In this document: piece after piece, positions 63,981 to 64,000 of the stretch
Layout of the letters: each line of letters opens with the position of its first letter
How positions within the stretch are numbered: position 1 is the stretch's first letter
Assembly (NCBI RefSeq): GCF_040932485.1
Contig: NZ_JBFRBH010000001.1
Coordinates: 1,612,001-1,676,000, forward strand
Reading direction: 5' to 3'
Source: Gymnodinialimonas sp. 202GB13-11
GTDB taxonomy: Bacteria > Pseudomonadota > Alphaproteobacteria > Rhodobacterales > Rhodobacteraceae
Length of the DNA: 64,000 nucleotides
The notes under the pieces: generated by a model
What the model was told of the DNA's origin: nothing
Databases searched by the model: none
Seen by the model: only the letters and a program-made list of their open reading frames with translations
Program-made: the position numbers and the translations under genes

Positions 63981-64000
63981 TTACTTAACCGAGCCGGCCA
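63981..64000 (-). CDS. Partial ABC transporter permease, C-terminus (AglG-like)
   Basis: The last twenty bases of the window read, on the minus strand, A-G-S-V-K and a TAA stop. This matches the usual end of MalG/AglG-type permeases. The gene continues beyond the window. Order and spacing to aglA (14 bases) fit the agl operon. Confidence 0.4.

Overview
The window comes from a GC-rich alphaproteobacterium, almost certainly a Rhodobacterales (Roseobacter-group) chromosome. The evidence is a trgA-trgB-cysK tellurite locus of the Rhodobacter type, a recA-alaS pair behind a GTTC-N7-GTTC SOS box, a CckA hybrid kinase, a BLUF photoreceptor, an aglA-aglK alpha-glucoside cluster and an Entner-Doudoroff gene set. 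No rRNA genes, CRISPR arrays or transposases are visible. Two tRNA genes are present: tRNA-Ser(GGA) and tRNA-Gly(CCC).

Layout. (1) 1-4169 is one end of an integrative element: two unknown proteins in tandem, a small excisionase-like HTH protein, an HTH plus zinc-ribbon protein, and a tyrosine integrase pointing at the 3' end of tRNA-Ser(GGA). (2) 4211-16591 is a long minus-strand block: a nuclease/phosphatase-family protein, AlaX editing protein, MscS channel, cysK, trgB, trgA, a cyclopropane-fatty-acid-synthase-like enzyme, photolyase, a DUF1330 protein and alaS. (3) 16665-26498 carries core genes: recA with SOS box and terminator, a sulfotransferase-like protein, cckA, an RsmB-type rRNA methyltransferase, guaB, rlmE, a PPOX flavoprotein and ppx/gppA. 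(4) 26514-33475 is a corrinoid/tetrahydrofolate one-carbon module: a small 'virulence factor'-family protein, a MetF-like reductase, a methyl-THF:corrinoid methyltransferase and a RACo-like Fe-S/ASKHA activator. It is interrupted by an HTH-TPR protein divergent from a small unknown protein. (5) 33579-36806 holds a secreted protein and an HxlR regulator, tRNA-Gly, a phosphoglycolate-phosphatase-like gene whose 3' end runs into the tRNA, a thioesterase and a small secreted protein. (6) 36831-40563 is zwf-pgl-pgi. (7) 40702-53944 is mixed housekeeping: a reductive-dehalogenase-like Fe-S protein coupled to an agmatinase-family gene, HNH nuclease, esterase, AlkA-type glycosylase, MFS transporter, squalene/phytoene-synthase-like protein, methyltransferase, two secreted proteins, citramalate synthase, cysS, a YjbR-like protein and an aminotransferase. 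(8) 53981-60090 has an outer-membrane beta-barrel protein, eda, edd, a BLUF protein, an AraC/GyrI regulator and unknowns. (9) 60248-64000 is the end of an alpha-glucoside uptake operon: the last codons of a permease, aglA, aglK and a PfkB-family kinase.

How the genes work together. zwf, pgl, edd and eda give the complete route from glucose-6-phosphate to pyruvate plus glyceraldehyde-3-phosphate. zwf and edd each carry the palindrome GTTAGCGCTAAC about 50 bases before the start codon, so a LacI-type regulator probably controls the split pathway, perhaps together with the alpha-glucoside operon at the right edge. The minus-strand trg block reads as an oxidative/tellurite and membrane-stress operon.

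The most unusual parts are the HTH-TPR/small-protein pair inside the corrinoid module, the arginine-rich tails shared by the two corrinoid proteins, repeated TGGATCA boxes in the integrative element, a leader with two mutually exclusive hairpins, and a two-copy intergenic repeat.
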